The notes under the pieces: generated by a model
Told to the model about the DNA's origin: nothing
Database searches by the model: none
What the model saw: only the letters and a program-made list of their open reading frames with translations
Assembly: GCA_937877075.1 (NCBI GenBank)
Contig: CALEGD010000114.1
Span: forward strand, 1-25,807
Origin: an uncultured Acholeplasmatales bacterium
GTDB taxonomy: Bacteria; Bacillota_I; Bacilli_A; ML615J-28; CAG-698
Direction of reading: 5' to 3'
Length of the DNA stretch: 25,807 nucleotides
Part shown: in pieces, positions 1 to 8,527 of the stretch
Layout: each line of letters starts with the position of its first letter
Position numbering within the stretch: position 1 is the first letter of the stretch
Position numbers and translations under genes: made by a program

Positions 1-1
1 A

Positions 2-484
2 AGTAAAGCAACCAAAGCAGAAACCCTTGCTCAAAAAGCAATAGCATATCAAATCCCCGGAATTCAAGTTGACGGAAATGATGTCCTAGCAATGTATGTT
101 GCTACCAAAGAAGCTGTTGAGAGGGCACGTAAGGGCGAAGGTCCTTCACTGATTGAAGCTATTACTTATCGTCTCGGAGCTCACACCACATCCGATAATC
201 CATCTATTTACAGAACCGATGAGGAAACCCAGACTTGGACTCAAAAAGATCCCCTGATTCGTTTTCGAATTTACTTAACAAATAAGGGACTTTGGGATGA
301 TGAAAAAGAAGAAAATCTTCAAAATGAGTTAAATGACTATGTTCTAGAAACTTTTAAGAAAGTCGAAACGAGTAAAGACGTCGAACTTGAAGAAATCTTC
401 AATTATACTTATGAAAACCTGACGCCGGAACTTGAAGAACAATTCCAAGCTTATCAGGAATATATAAAAAGCGAGGTGAATTAA
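2..484 (+). CDS. pdhA: Pyruvate dehydrogenase E1 component, alpha subunit (C-terminal part)
   Basis: This is the last 160 codons of E1 alpha; the reading frame is open to the left edge, so the start and the ThDP-binding core lie outside the window. With E1 beta it decarboxylates pyruvate on thiamine diphosphate and passes the acetyl group to E2 lipoate in the cytoplasm. The visible residues match the family: an ETLAQKAIAY...PGIQVDGNDVLAM stretch, then an ITYRLGAHTTSDNPSIYR loop (the conserved Arg/His phosphorylation-loop-like region), then the acidic helical tail. Its TAA is followed immediately by the pdhB ATG with no spacer, and the pdhB ribosome site (GAGGTG) lies inside this gene, so the two are translationally coupled as expected for a heterotetrameric pair. 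A branched-chain oxo-acid E1 alpha is the alternative, but the E2/E3 context and sequence favour pyruvate. Confidence 0.93.
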   Translation, partial: SKATKAETLAQKAIAYQIPGIQVDGNDVLAMYVATKEAVERARKGEGPSLIEAITYRLGAHTTSDNPSIYRTDEETQTWTQKDPLIRFRIYLTNKGLWDDEKEENLQNELNDYVLETFKKVETSKDVELEEIFNYTYENLTPELEEQFQAYQEYIKSEVN

Positions 485-1465
485 ATGGCATTACTCAATC
501 TCTTAGAAGCTATTAACCGTACACTCGACCAACAAATGGAACTCGATCCTTCAATTGTTCTTTATGGTGAAGATGTCGGTTTTGGCGGCGGAGTTTTTAG
601 AACCACAGCCGGTCTCCAAAAGAAATTTGGTGAGGACCGGGTAATTGATACACCGATAGCGGAAGGGGCAATCATCGGTTCTGCTATCGGAATGGCGATC
701 GGAGGTTTAAGGCCGATTGCGGAAATCCAGTTTTCTGGATTTATGTTCTCCGGATATAATGAACTGGTTACCCATGCGGCCAGAATGAGGAATCGTTCTC
801 GGGGAAGATATCAGCTGCCGATGGTTGTCAGAATGCCATATGGGGGCGGGGTCCGTGCTTTGGAACATCATTCCGAAAGCCTTGAGACTCTCTTTGCCCA
901 TATTCCAGGTTTAAAATTAATTATTCCTTCAACCCCATATGATGCAAAAGGTTTACTCGCCTCAGCAATAAAAGACAATGATCCGGTCATATATATGGAA
1001 CCCAAAAAAATCTATCGGGCTTTTAAACAGGAAGTTCCCGATGAAGAATATCTAATACCGCTCGGAAAAGCAAAAATTGTTCGCCCCGGAAAGAAAATTA
1101 CCGTTGTTGCCTGGGGAAGTTTAGTCAGAGAAGTTGAAAATGCGATTAAACTTTTAGACGACCAAGATGCGGTCGAATTAATCGATTTAAGAACAATTTC
1201 TCCTTTTGATAAAGAAACAATAATTAATTCGGTCAAGAAAACCGGAAGAATTCTTGTTGTCCATGAAGCGGTCAAATCTTTCGGTCCGGCCGCAGAAATA
1301 ATCGCCAGCGTCAACGAAAAAGCCTTCTACTATTTAGAAGCAGCCCCAGCTCGCTTGACCGGTTTTGATATTACCGTACCGCTCGCTCGCGGTGAACATT
1401 ATATTATAATCGATTCCAAACGAATCGCCAACGAAATTAAGAGAATTCTCAGTCTTAGAGCATAA
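485..1465 (+). CDS. pdhB: Pyruvate dehydrogenase E1 component, beta subunit
   Basis: A complete 326-residue E1 beta, the normal family length. The N-terminal transketolase-like pyrimidine-binding domain covers about residues 5-175 and includes LYGEDVGFGGGVF (E29 region), DTPIAE with E60 as the likely thiamine-activating Glu, and the RMPYGGGVRALEHHSES loop with H128/H129. The C-terminal transketolase domain covers about 195-320. It forms the alpha2beta2 E1 enzyme with the upstream subunit. The ATG directly follows the pdhA stop, with GAGGTG about 8 bases upstream, and pdhC starts 10 bases after its stop. No broken or missing motif was seen. Confidence 0.96.
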   Translation: MALLNLLEAINRTLDQQMELDPSIVLYGEDVGFGGGVFRTTAGLQKKFGEDRVIDTPIAEGAIIGSAIGMAIGGLRPIAEIQFSGFMFSGYNELVTHAARMRNRSRGRYQLPMVVRMPYGGGVRALEHHSESLETLFAHIPGLKLIIPSTPYDAKGLLASAIKDNDPVIYMEPKKIYRAFKQEVPDEEYLIPLGKAKIVRPGKKITVVAWGSLVREVENAIKLLDDQDAVELIDLRTISPFDKETIINSVKKTGRILVVHEAVKSFGPAAEIIASVNEKAFYYLEAAPARLTGFDITVPLARGEHYIIIDSKRIANEIKRILSLRA

Positions 1466-1475
1466 GGAGGAATTT

Positions 1476-2693
1476 ATGTATAATTTTAAATTCGCCGATA
1501 TCGGCGAAGGCATACATGAAGGTCAGATATTAAAATGGTTGAAAAACGAAGGAGAAGCCGTCAGTGAAGGCGAAACCTTAGTGATTGTAGAGACGGATAA
1601 GGTCAATGCGGAAATCCCGTCTCCGGTTACCGGAACCTTAAAGAAACAAGGTGCAAAAGTCGGTGAAACCATTATCGTTGGTGAAACTCTGGCCTTAATT
1701 GATGACGGTTCTTCAAATGGAGAGCCAAAACCAGATCGGACCGAAGAGGAAGCAGCCAGTGTTGTTGGTAATTTGGAAGTTTCTTCTGAAGTTATTAAAA
1801 CCAGTCGTGAAGAAAATATTGAGCCCGCAGGAACAAGAGTGCTTGCAACTCCGGTCGCAAGGCTACTCGCCAGGGAAATGAATATCGAATTAAATACCGT
1901 TAAAGGAACAGGCGAAAACAATCGTGTCCTTAAAGAAGATCTCCTCAATCTTCAAAGGAAAGATGCAAGACCAGTCCAAGAAATTGAGGTAAAAGGTGAT
2001 GTTACTCGAGTTCCGATTTCTAAAGTTCGGAAATCGATTGTAAATGCGATGACAATCTCAAAAACCACAATTCCCCATACCGTCTTAATGGATGAAATCA
2101 ATGTGTCCGCTTTAGTTAATTTCCGAAATGAACAAAAGGGGCTTGCGGAAAGCAAAGGCATTAAACTGACTTATATGGCCTTTATTATGAGGGCAGTTTT
2201 ACTTGCCATCAAAGAATATCCAATCTTTAATTCCAGTTTTGATGAAGCAAATGAAGAAATCGTCTTTAAGAACTTCATTAATCTCGGAATTGCCGTTGAT
2301 ACCAAAGAAGGTTTAATCGTTCCTAATATTAAAAATGCTGATCAAAAGAGTGTATTTGGTCTAGCAACAGAGTTAGCAAGTTTAGCGGAAGCGGCTAAGA
2401 ACCGCACCGTTCAACTTGACCAAATTCAAAACGGCACCTTCACAATAACTAATTACGGAGCGGTTGACTCACTCTTTGGTACTCCGATTATCAAGTATCC
2501 AGAGGTAGCGATTCTTGGTATCGGTAAAATTCACAAAAAACCGATAGTTGAAAATAATGAAATATCAATTGCTGATATTCTACCTCTGTCACTTGCAGTT
2601 GATCACCGAATTATTGACGGGGCAGATGCCGGAAGGTTCCTCATCAGAGTTAAAGAATACCTCAGCAATCCGATGCTTCTGCTCTTAAATTAG
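1476..2693 (+). CDS. pdhC: Dihydrolipoamide acetyltransferase (PDH E2)
   Basis: 405 residues with the standard E2 domain order. A single N-terminal lipoyl domain (about 1-77) has the lipoylated Lys as K42 in VETDKVNAEI. An acidic linker follows, then a peripheral subunit-binding domain (about 121-157, ATPVARLLAREMNIEL...GTG..RVLKEDL), a second linker, and the catalytic acyltransferase domain (about 177-405) with the DHRIIDG motif (H377, D381). It moves acetyl groups from E1 to CoA and forms the core of the complex. TAAGGAGGA directly upstream of the ATG is a strong ribosome site overlapping the pdhB stop. It needs lipoylation, which the lipoate ligase gene at 14916-15872 could supply. A generic 2-oxoacid E2 is possible, but linkage to E1 alpha/beta and E3 supports PDH. 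Confidence 0.95.
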   Translation: MYNFKFADIGEGIHEGQILKWLKNEGEAVSEGETLVIVETDKVNAEIPSPVTGTLKKQGAKVGETIIVGETLALIDDGSSNGEPKPDRTEEEAASVVGNLEVSSEVIKTSREENIEPAGTRVLATPVARLLAREMNIELNTVKGTGENNRVLKEDLLNLQRKDARPVQEIEVKGDVTRVPISKVRKSIVNAMTISKTTIPHTVLMDEINVSALVNFRNEQKGLAESKGIKLTYMAFIMRAVLLAIKEYPIFNSSFDEANEEIVFKNFINLGIAVDTKEGLIVPNIKNADQKSVFGLATELASLAEAAKNRTVQLDQIQNGTFTITNYGAVDSLFGTPIIKYPEVAILGIGKIHKKPIVENNEISIADILPLSLAVDHRIIDGADAGRFLIRVKEYLSNPMLLLLN

Positions 2694-2701
2694 GTGAAGC
2701 A

Positions 2702-4078
2702 ATGAAGAAATATGATATTATCATTATCGGAGCCGGTCCCGGCGGCTATGTTGCCGCCATTAAAGCCGCCCAACTCGGAGCCAAGGTTGCACTAATTGAA
2801 AAGGAAGCCTTAGGCGGAGTCTGCTTAAATATCGGTTGTATTCCCACCAAAGCCTTAATTAAAAGTGCCAAGGTTTATCGAAATATCATAAATTCCGATA
2901 AATATGGAATTAAACTCGATCAAAAAAGTCTTAAAGCTGATTGGCAGAAAATCGTAAACCGTAAAGATGAGATTGTAAAAAGGTTGACGGACGGAGTCGG
3001 AATGCTCCTTAATAAAAACGGAGTTGAAGTAATTCAAGGAATAGCAAAAGTCCTTGATCCCACCCGGGTTGAGGTAAACGGAGAAATCTTAGAAGCCAAG
3101 AATCTAATTCTTGCTATGGGATCTTCTCCGATCATTCCTCCAATTCCCGGAGTTAAAGAAGCTTATGAAGCAGGGGTGATTGTAACCAGTAAGGAACTTC
3201 TTTCTTTAAAAAAACTTCCGAAAAGCTTAGTGATTATCGGCGGTGGTGTTATTGGAGTAGAATTCGCTACAATCTTTGCAACCTTCGGTGTTGAAGTTAA
3301 GATCCTTGAAAAACTCGATAATGTCTTGATCAATATCGACGATGAAGCTAGAACCCTGCTTTTAAGAATCCTGAAAAGAAATAAGATAGAAGTTATTACC
3401 GGCGCTACAGTACATGGCGTAAACAAAGATGTTGTTACTTACGAAAAGGACGGAAAAAGTCAAAGTTTAAATTCAGAAAAAATACTACTCAGTGTCGGTA
3501 TGCGGGCTAATACCAAAGGTCTGGAACATTTGAATCTAGAAATGGATCGCGATGCAATCATTACAAATGAATACTTACAAACGAGCATCCCTAATATTTA
3601 TGCTATCGGTGATATTAATGGCAAAATGATGCTTGCCCATGTAGCTTCCCACGAGGGAATAGTTGCGGTAGAAAATATCTTAGGTAAAAAAAGTAAAATT
3701 GATTACAATAAAATTCCTTCCGGAATTTACGGCTTCCCTGAAATTGCGATGGTCGGTCTAACCGAGAAACAAGCTAAAGAACATGGCTTAGATTACAAAG
3801 TCGGAAAGTTTCCGCTTTCCGCCCTCGGTAAAGCTTTAGCTGACGGTGAGGCTGAAGGATTTGTCAAGATTATTGCTGATAAGAAATACGGTGAGATTCT
3901 CGGATTCCATATTGTCGCAGAAAACGCCATGGAAATGATTACTGAGGGTGCAATTACAATGGAGCTCGAAGGCACCATTCACGAAATTTCAAAAACCACC
4001 CACCCACACCCTTCTTTATCGGAAGCAATTATGGAAGCGGCTATGGCAGCGATTAGTAAACCAATTCATCTTCTATAA
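2702..4078 (+). CDS. pdhD: Dihydrolipoamide dehydrogenase (PDH E3)
   Basis: 458 residues, full length for the classical FAD/NAD disulfide oxidoreductase and without the extra N-terminal lipoyl domain that some Firmicutes and Mollicutes E3 proteins carry. It reoxidises the E2 dihydrolipoamide and makes NADH. Visible motifs are the FAD GAGPGG (10-15), the redox-active pair C41/C46 in GGVCLNIGC, the NAD-binding VIIGGGVIGVEFA in the middle, the AIGDINGKMMLAHVASHEG FAD segment, and the C-terminal HPHPSLSE with the catalytic H436-E441 pair. It starts 8 bases after the pdhC stop, with GGTGA before the ATG, and is the last gene of the operon, followed at once by a terminator hairpin. Confidence 0.96.
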   Translation: MKKYDIIIIGAGPGGYVAAIKAAQLGAKVALIEKEALGGVCLNIGCIPTKALIKSAKVYRNIINSDKYGIKLDQKSLKADWQKIVNRKDEIVKRLTDGVGMLLNKNGVEVIQGIAKVLDPTRVEVNGEILEAKNLILAMGSSPIIPPIPGVKEAYEAGVIVTSKELLSLKKLPKSLVIIGGGVIGVEFATIFATFGVEVKILEKLDNVLINIDDEARTLLLRILKRNKIEVITGATVHGVNKDVVTYEKDGKSQSLNSEKILLSVGMRANTKGLEHLNLEMDRDAIITNEYLQTSIPNIYAIGDINGKMMLAHVASHEGIVAVENILGKKSKIDYNKIPSGIYGFPEIAMVGLTEKQAKEHGLDYKVGKFPLSALGKALADGEAEGFVKIIADKKYGEILGFHIVAENAMEMITEGAITMELEGTIHEISKTTHPHPSLSEAIMEAAMAAISKPIHLL

Positions 4079-4108
4079 AAAACTTGCCAGGAATTCTTGG
4101 CAAGTTTT
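4079..4108 (+). terminator. Intrinsic terminator of the pdh operon
   Basis: An 11-bp perfect inverted repeat, AAAACTTGCCA / TGGCAAGTTTT, with an 8-base loop, starts one base after the pdhD stop codon. The right arm ends in TTTT followed by AATTAGTTTT. Because the outer stem is A/T, it may work in both directions. Confidence 0.85.
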
Positions 4109-4217
4109 AATTAGTTTTGGTTCGCATAAAATTAATGAATGGATTATGATTCTTTTATATATATTTTTATTTATGTTCATAAAATATAAAACATCAACTT
4201 TGTTATAAGCTACAATA

Positions 4218-4442
4218 TCAGGTAATAGTATATCGTTTATCTCTTAATTTTTTTCCCTTTATTTTTTCTTTGATTAAAAATAAAGCAGTAGATAAGGACA
4301 CTGATAATAAAATTATTGAAAGGATAATATCAGCCGTATTGTTTACTTTTATATTTAAAATTTCTATTTCCAATCTCATAGGAGCGCTAGAAAATTCTGT
4401 ATCACGCGTATCCCATCTTTGCCTTTCAGATGTTATAGTCAT
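4218..4442 (-). pseudogene. C-terminal half of a split membrane protein (TM-anchored ectodomain)
   Basis: 74 codons beginning ATGACTATAACA. The N-terminal part is polar and beta-like (TSERQRWDTRDTEFSSAPMRLEIEILN), followed by one transmembrane helix (about ADIILSIILLSVSLSTALFLI) and a basic cytoplasmic tail (KEKIKGKKLRDKR). Its ATG overlaps the stop of the next open frame upstream (AAATGA), which could mean translational coupling. More likely the two are one protein: adding a single A to the AAAA run just upstream joins them smoothly as ...RNQNLIKTIEMTITSE..., giving TM - beta ectodomain - TM. There is no ribosome site of its own before this ATG. The function is unknown; it lies downstream of the ABC transporter, probably in the same transcript. 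Confidence 0.6.
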
Positions 4443-4687
4443 TTCAATTGTTTTATTAAGTTTTGGTTTCTATCATAGTACTTGGCAATAAACGTGCACT
4501 CCGTTATTCTGTATTTTGTTGCAGGATATAATCTTATCTCGGATTGGGTAGTACCTTTGCCTCCCCCATAGGAAAGATATGTTCCTGGCCTATATTTGAT
4601 TTTAGGAGATATTGCAGGGATAAGCAATATAAGTCCTATAATCAAGGTTATGCACAAAACCATTGAAAGAATCATTATTTTTCTCAT
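4439..4687 (-). pseudogene. N-terminal half of a split exported/membrane protein
   Basis: 82 codons. It opens with a signal-peptide-like or anchoring helix (about residues 4-26, MILSMVLCITLIIGLILLIP), then an extracytoplasmic stretch IKYRPGTYLSYGGGKGTT and beta-like strands up to YYDRNQNLIKQLK. The ATG is preceded by AGGAGG, which overlaps the TAG stop of the ABC transporter, so the genes are co-transcribed and coupled. The protein ends just where the downstream open frame begins. A one-base deletion in an A run at about 4449-4452 would explain the split, and the repaired product would be about 157 residues. No family is recognised. A short relative of the IxYxPG...GGKxT segment lies at 7222-7325. 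Confidence 0.6.
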
Positions 4688-4697
4688 ATTTTTCCTC

Positions 4698-7142
4698 CTA
4701 AAATTTTATTGCATCGATAGGTTTCATTCTAAAAATTTTTCTCAGCGGTATTAGAGTTGCAACGTTTAATAAAACTATGGAAGAAAGAAATATAAAAATA
4801 TAAGTCATTGGCTGCATGCTTATAAATATAATATTTGGCAAAGTATTTTTTGACATTTGTATATTGTTCCAAAACGTTGTCAAAACAGTCAAAAGGGTAC
4901 TTAATATAAATATAATCATCGAAACTATAAATGACTCAAAAAGATAAATCTTAAATAAGTCTGATTTCTGTGTACCCAAAGCTGTAAGAATTCCTATTTC
5001 CTTTTTTTGATCTAAAATACTGAGTGAAATCAAGCTAATCATTATGAGAACGGTCATTAACGCCGTAATTATTCCAAACACAAGAAAGGTATTTCCTATA
5101 TTTTTTTGCATTTGTTCATTGTCATATATAGGTCTCGAATATTCAAATTCAGTAACTACATCATACTGCTTCCTAAGCGTAGTTAATAAACTATAATCTG
5201 ATTTTTCATTACCATTTAGCTTTAACAATGTCCTGTTGTTTTTATAGCCAAATTTGGCACATTCTTTTAAAATCATGTTATTAACATAAATTGAATAATC
5301 AAAGGTGTTGTCCGGAACCAGAATCCGGGTCATTTTTACTCCGGCAATTATAAATTCTTGATCGGTAAAAATGGTTTGGTTATTCTCTTTGAGAGATACG
5401 TTTAGTTTTATTTTTGCTCCTAGCTTCTGAGGGGATTTTTTTGCAAAAAATCCATTAGAATCGAACCCAATAAAATCATCAAAAGAAATTTCATTATTAA
5501 ACAAACGATTATAAAGATCCATCGAAACAATAATTTCTGAAGGCAACAGAGTTAAGTCTTCTAAATTATATAATGATGTAGATGTTAAAATGTTTTCCAA
5601 ATCGGTATCTTTACTCATCATTTCTAATCTATTTAACGGTATATTTGACACATCGTTAAGAAGACTAATCCGGCTTTCGTCGCTAAAATCAATCCTTCTC
5701 GTTAGAGATTGCAAGTATGTTTCAGTACAGTAAATACTATTGAAATAATAATTGTCCAAGAAGGCTTTTTTACTAAAAAATAATTTATCATTTTGGTATG
5801 GAAATTGAGCTGACTTATATTCACTAAAAGTCTCGTCATAATAAGATTTATAATCGGTTTTCACTATCCCTGCAATTTTACTAGCTTGTATAGACCGATT
5901 AGAGATCTTAGCGTTTTTCCCGATAAGCCATTCATATGAGTGAGAGGAGGGATCAAATTCGAAAAAATTTACGCCATCAATGGATACGGACATTCCGTAA
6001 AATATTTGTCGATCCAAAAGAAAATCCGTAATATAAACGCTGTCATCGGTCAACTCCTCTGCATAATGAAAATCAAAAGCAAAAGCAAGCATATGTTGTT
6101 TAGAATTGACTATAAAAAAGTTATTTATATTTTTAATGCAATTATAGTCTTTAACGGTATCGGTGTAGATGTTATTATCTAAAGAGACCCATTCAGAATA
6201 GGGCCTAACAACATTTTCTGTCGAATTTTGATATATTCCTATATATTCAACATCGTTAGCACTAATTGTTTTTGACAAAGATTTCTCAGCGGAAAAAGTC
6301 GTTAAAACTTGAGCAAAAGCCATTGAGAAAATACTTAAGATTGCGATAATGACAGTAAGTATACTTCGAGCCTTTCTTTTACCCAAATTATGAAAACCCA
6401 TTTTAAAAGCAAGCTTTGTAGGGAAAGTAGATCTAATATTACTATTATCACCACATGCGGACTCATATGAAGTTGAAATATTTTGATCTTTAATATTATC
6501 ACTAATTATTTTGCCATCTTTTATCTCAATAATTCTTTGCCCGAACTTTTCGGCATTTTCTCTGTCATGGGTTACTACAATAACAAGCTTTTCGGAAGAA
6601 ATTCTTTTTAGAAGTTGAAAAATACTTATGCTTGTTTCGTTATCGAGATTGCCAGTCGGTTCGTCTGCTAAAATTAAACTGGAATTCTTAACAAGGGCAC
6701 GAGCAATTGCAATGCGCTGCTTTTCGCCACCGGATAATTCAGAGGGCATACGTTTTTCATATCCCTTTAAGCCAACATGTTTAAGCACATTAGCAATTTG
6801 CTCTTTGTTTTTTTTACCCTGTAATTGTAAAGCTAGAAGTAAATTCTGCTCTACTGTTTCGGTTTCGAGCAAATTATAGTCTTGAAAAACGAACCCCACT
6901 TGTTTATTCCGATATGTATTAGTGCTGCATTGTATTCTCTCATCCTGGAAAAGCATCTCCCCAGAAGAAGGACTGTCCAGTGCTCCTAAAATATTCAGCA
7001 TCGTTGTTTTGCCGCTGCCGCTTTTGCCAAGCAAAAAAATCATTCCTTTCTCAGGGAATGAAAGACTAATATTGTTCAATGCAGTACAGTTTGAACCTTT
7101 TTTTGAAGTGTAGATTTTCGTTATGTTTTTAAGTTTGATCAT
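4698..7142 (-). CDS. ABC transporter, fused ATPase and FtsX-like permease (MacB/bacteriocin-export type)
   Basis: 814 residues. The N-terminal ATPase domain (1-about 220) is complete: Walker A GKSGSGKT (39-46), Q-loop Q87, signature LSGGEKQ (136-142), Walker B LILADEP (156-162), D-loop and H-loop H192. A linker leads to TM1 (about 259-282), a long extracytoplasmic domain (about 285-680), then three helices (about 685-710, 733-755, 780-800) in the FtsX/MacB permease pattern, with the conserved DQKKEIGILTALGTQKSDLF cytoplasmic loop. Family members export peptides or confer resistance to membrane-active peptides, or act as mechanotransmitters; the substrate here is not visible. The ATG has AGAGGGGGA just upstream and a good promoter (7161-7188). 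The following small membrane protein is coupled to its stop and may be an accessory subunit. Confidence 0.9.
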   Translation of the reverse strand: MIKLKNITKIYTSKKGSNCTALNNISLSFPEKGMIFLLGKSGSGKTTMLNILGALDSPSSGEMLFQDERIQCSTNTYRNKQVGFVFQDYNLLETETVEQNLLLALQLQGKKNKEQIANVLKHVGLKGYEKRMPSELSGGEKQRIAIARALVKNSSLILADEPTGNLDNETSISIFQLLKRISSEKLVIVVTHDRENAEKFGQRIIEIKDGKIISDNIKDQNISTSYESACGDNSNIRSTFPTKLAFKMGFHNLGKRKARSILTVIIAILSIFSMAFAQVLTTFSAEKSLSKTISANDVEYIGIYQNSTENVVRPYSEWVSLDNNIYTDTVKDYNCIKNINNFFIVNSKQHMLAFAFDFHYAEELTDDSVYITDFLLDRQIFYGMSVSIDGVNFFEFDPSSHSYEWLIGKNAKISNRSIQASKIAGIVKTDYKSYYDETFSEYKSAQFPYQNDKLFFSKKAFLDNYYFNSIYCTETYLQSLTRRIDFSDESRISLLNDVSNIPLNRLEMMSKDTDLENILTSTSLYNLEDLTLLPSEIIVSMDLYNRLFNNEISFDDFIGFDSNGFFAKKSPQKLGAKIKLNVSLKENNQTIFTDQEFIIAGVKMTRILVPDNTFDYSIYVNNMILKECAKFGYKNNRTLLKLNGNEKSDYSLLTTLRKQYDVVTEFEYSRPIYDNEQMQKNIGNTFLVFGIITALMTVLIMISLISLSILDQKKEIGILTALGTQKSDLFKIYLFESFIVSMIIFILSTLLTVLTTFWNNIQMSKNTLPNIIFISMQPMTYIFIFLSSIVLLNVATLIPLRKIFRMKPIDAIKF

Positions 7143-7160
7143 CTCAAATCCCCCTCTATA

Positions 7161-7188
7161 AGTATAACATAAAGACGATAATAATCAA
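7161..7188 (-). promoter_or_regulatory. Sigma-A type promoter for the ABC transporter unit
   Basis: On the - strand, TTGATT (-35, at 7188-7183) and TATACT (-10, at 7166-7161) are separated by 16 bases and sit about 20 bases before the ABC transporter ATG, with AGAGGGGGA as ribosome site between. Confidence 0.6.
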
Positions 7189-7221
7189 TTTTTTTATCAG
7201 GCTTTGATTCAAATAATTTAA

Positions 7222-7325
7222 TGTTAGCGACCATATGGCCTAAGCGTAACATATTGTGCTGGTTGTGCTATGGTATTCTTTCCACCACAAAGTTTCAAAA
7301 ACATACCAGGTTCATATGTTATAAC
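7222..7325 (-). pseudogene. Remnant of a second copy of the small exported protein
   Basis: A short open stretch on the - strand reads VITYEPGMFLKLCGGKNT, then IAQPAQYVTLRPYGR and a stop. It lines up with IKYRPGTYLSYGGGKGTT of the protein at 4439-4687: I-x-Y-x-P-G, then L, then GGK-x-T in register. It has no start codon or signal peptide, a stop closes the frame upstream, and the frame ends before the part equivalent to the rest of the ectodomain. It is best read as the relic of a duplicated gene that once preceded the ABC transporter. The evidence is similarity by eye over about 30 residues. The rest of the 7143-7395 gap holds only the promoter and nothing else recognised. Confidence 0.4.
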
Positions 7326-7395
7326 AGTTTATAATCAAACTCTCGTATAAATAAAAACCTTTGATCCAATTTTTTTAGTTTAACTATATCTAATA

Positions 7396-7830
7396 TCAAA
7401 AAATAAAATTAATTCTTCTCATTTTTTCTTTAAGATTATCTTTAGGACATAATTCAATTATTTTTCTTATCTTTTTGTTATTTACGTTTATGATAATTTC
7501 TTGCCCTTCATTGTTGGTAAAAATTAAGTTTCTTGTTCTATAACGAAAACTTTTTGATACATCATTTATATCGTTCCACCTAAAAATTTCGTTTACCTTT
7601 TCTCTATATCTTACTCTAATTTCATAATTGTTGAACTCAACTTTCTTAAATAATAATTTTCTAGTAAAAAATATAATCAAAAGAAAAGCTATTATACAAA
7701 CAATAAATATTACAAAAGACTCAATTACTTTTGTGTAAATAACTACATACAATAAAACAATATGTAAAAGAAGACCAGAAGCAATGCAAGCCCAAAGATG
7801 TTCACTATTTTTATAAAAGATTAGTTTCAT
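7396..7830 (-). CDS. Small membrane protein: two TM helices plus PH-like tail (candidate immunity protein)
   Basis: 144 residues, intact. Two closely spaced hydrophobic helices (about 12-32 and 37-57) form a hairpin. A basic junction KLLFKKVEF follows, then a cytoplasmic beta-rich domain (NNYEIRVRYREKVNEIFRWNDINDVS...RTRNLIFTNNEGQEIIINVN) and a C-terminal helix, the pattern of bacterial PH-like (YcxB-type) membrane proteins. The ATG has AAGGAG 6 bases upstream. It is the second small membrane gene after the RHS gene, about 200 bp after the 162-residue protein of the same design. No function is proven. Membrane immunity to the RHS tail is a context-based inference. Confidence 0.6.
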   Translation of the reverse strand: MKLIFYKNSEHLWACIASGLLLHIVLLYVVIYTKVIESFVIFIVCIIAFLLIIFFTRKLLFKKVEFNNYEIRVRYREKVNEIFRWNDINDVSKSFRYRTRNLIFTNNEGQEIIINVNNKKIRKIIELCPKDNLKEKMRRINFIF

Positions 7831-8033
7831 TTTTGCTCCTTACATAATATGTGGTGTAAATTCACATTAAATAAACATAGGTTTTGGTGGTAAAATACGA
7901 ACTTGAGATTGGTTTTTCTCCTACCATTTTATAAATCTATATGATACCAAATCAACAATAGATTTTGAATTTTTTATACTTTTAAAGTGCTTTTTTCACT
8001 ATATTCCTATTGCTTATCTAATTATTATAGCAA

Positions 8034-8522
8034 TTACTCTTTTGAATAAAAAATGGTCATTAAATCATTATAAGTTTTTTTTAGTTCTCTTGCATCTTTA
8101 AGACCTATAAATCCTAATTCATGTTTTTTACCATCTTTTTCTTTTATATGAATTTTCATTGCTCCACCTTCATTTAATGATCCTGCAAACATCGTAATAA
8201 AGTAATGGAATTTCCATGGATAATAATGCATATATTCAATATTTGAAACTTGTATAGTTTTTTGTAATATTCCTTTATTATAGACTATTATTTCACCAGT
8301 ATTGAAAATATAACTTTTACCTTTCCAATACTTTGCAATTAGTATTATAGAAATCATAATGCATTCAATCACTATAAATAACATTAAAATAAATAATTTT
8401 TCCGTTCTTGTCTCATGGTTAATAATAAAACTTATTATTAAAAATAACAATAAAATAGAAGTTATTATTAAAAATGGCAAATATAAGTATATTATAAACC
8501 GTCTATTGGATTTTAACTTCAT
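8034..8522 (-). CDS. Small membrane protein coupled to the RHS gene (candidate immunity protein)
   Basis: 162 residues. Two long TM helices (about 9-33 and 42-64) are followed by a cytoplasmic beta-rich domain: KSYIFNTGEIIVYNKG, then KTIQVSNIEYMHYYPWKF, then AMKIHIKEKDGKKHELGFIGL, and a final helix DARELKKTYNDLMTIF. This resembles a bacterial PH-like fold on a membrane hairpin. The ribosome site GGGAGG lies inside the last codons of the RHS gene, and its ATG comes five bases after the RHS stop, so the two are translationally coupled. A tightly coupled gene directly after an RHS C-terminus is the classical immunity-gene position. That role is inferred; no known immunity family is recognised. 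Confidence 0.65.
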   Translation of the reverse strand: MKLKSNRRFIIYLYLPFLIITSILLLFLIISFIINHETRTEKLFILMLFIVIECIMISIILIAKYWKGKSYIFNTGEIIVYNKGILQKTIQVSNIEYMHYYPWKFHYFITMFAGSLNEGGAMKIHIKEKDGKKHELGFIGLKDARELKKTYNDLMTIFYSKE

Positions 8523-8527
8523 TGATA

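Noticed and set aside
7139..7234. 31-codon frame (MVANIKLFESKPDKK...) whose TGA overlaps the ABC transporter ATG
   Set aside because: No convincing ribosome site, and the best promoter of the ABC gene lies inside it; it is probably chance, although a leader peptide cannot be excluded.
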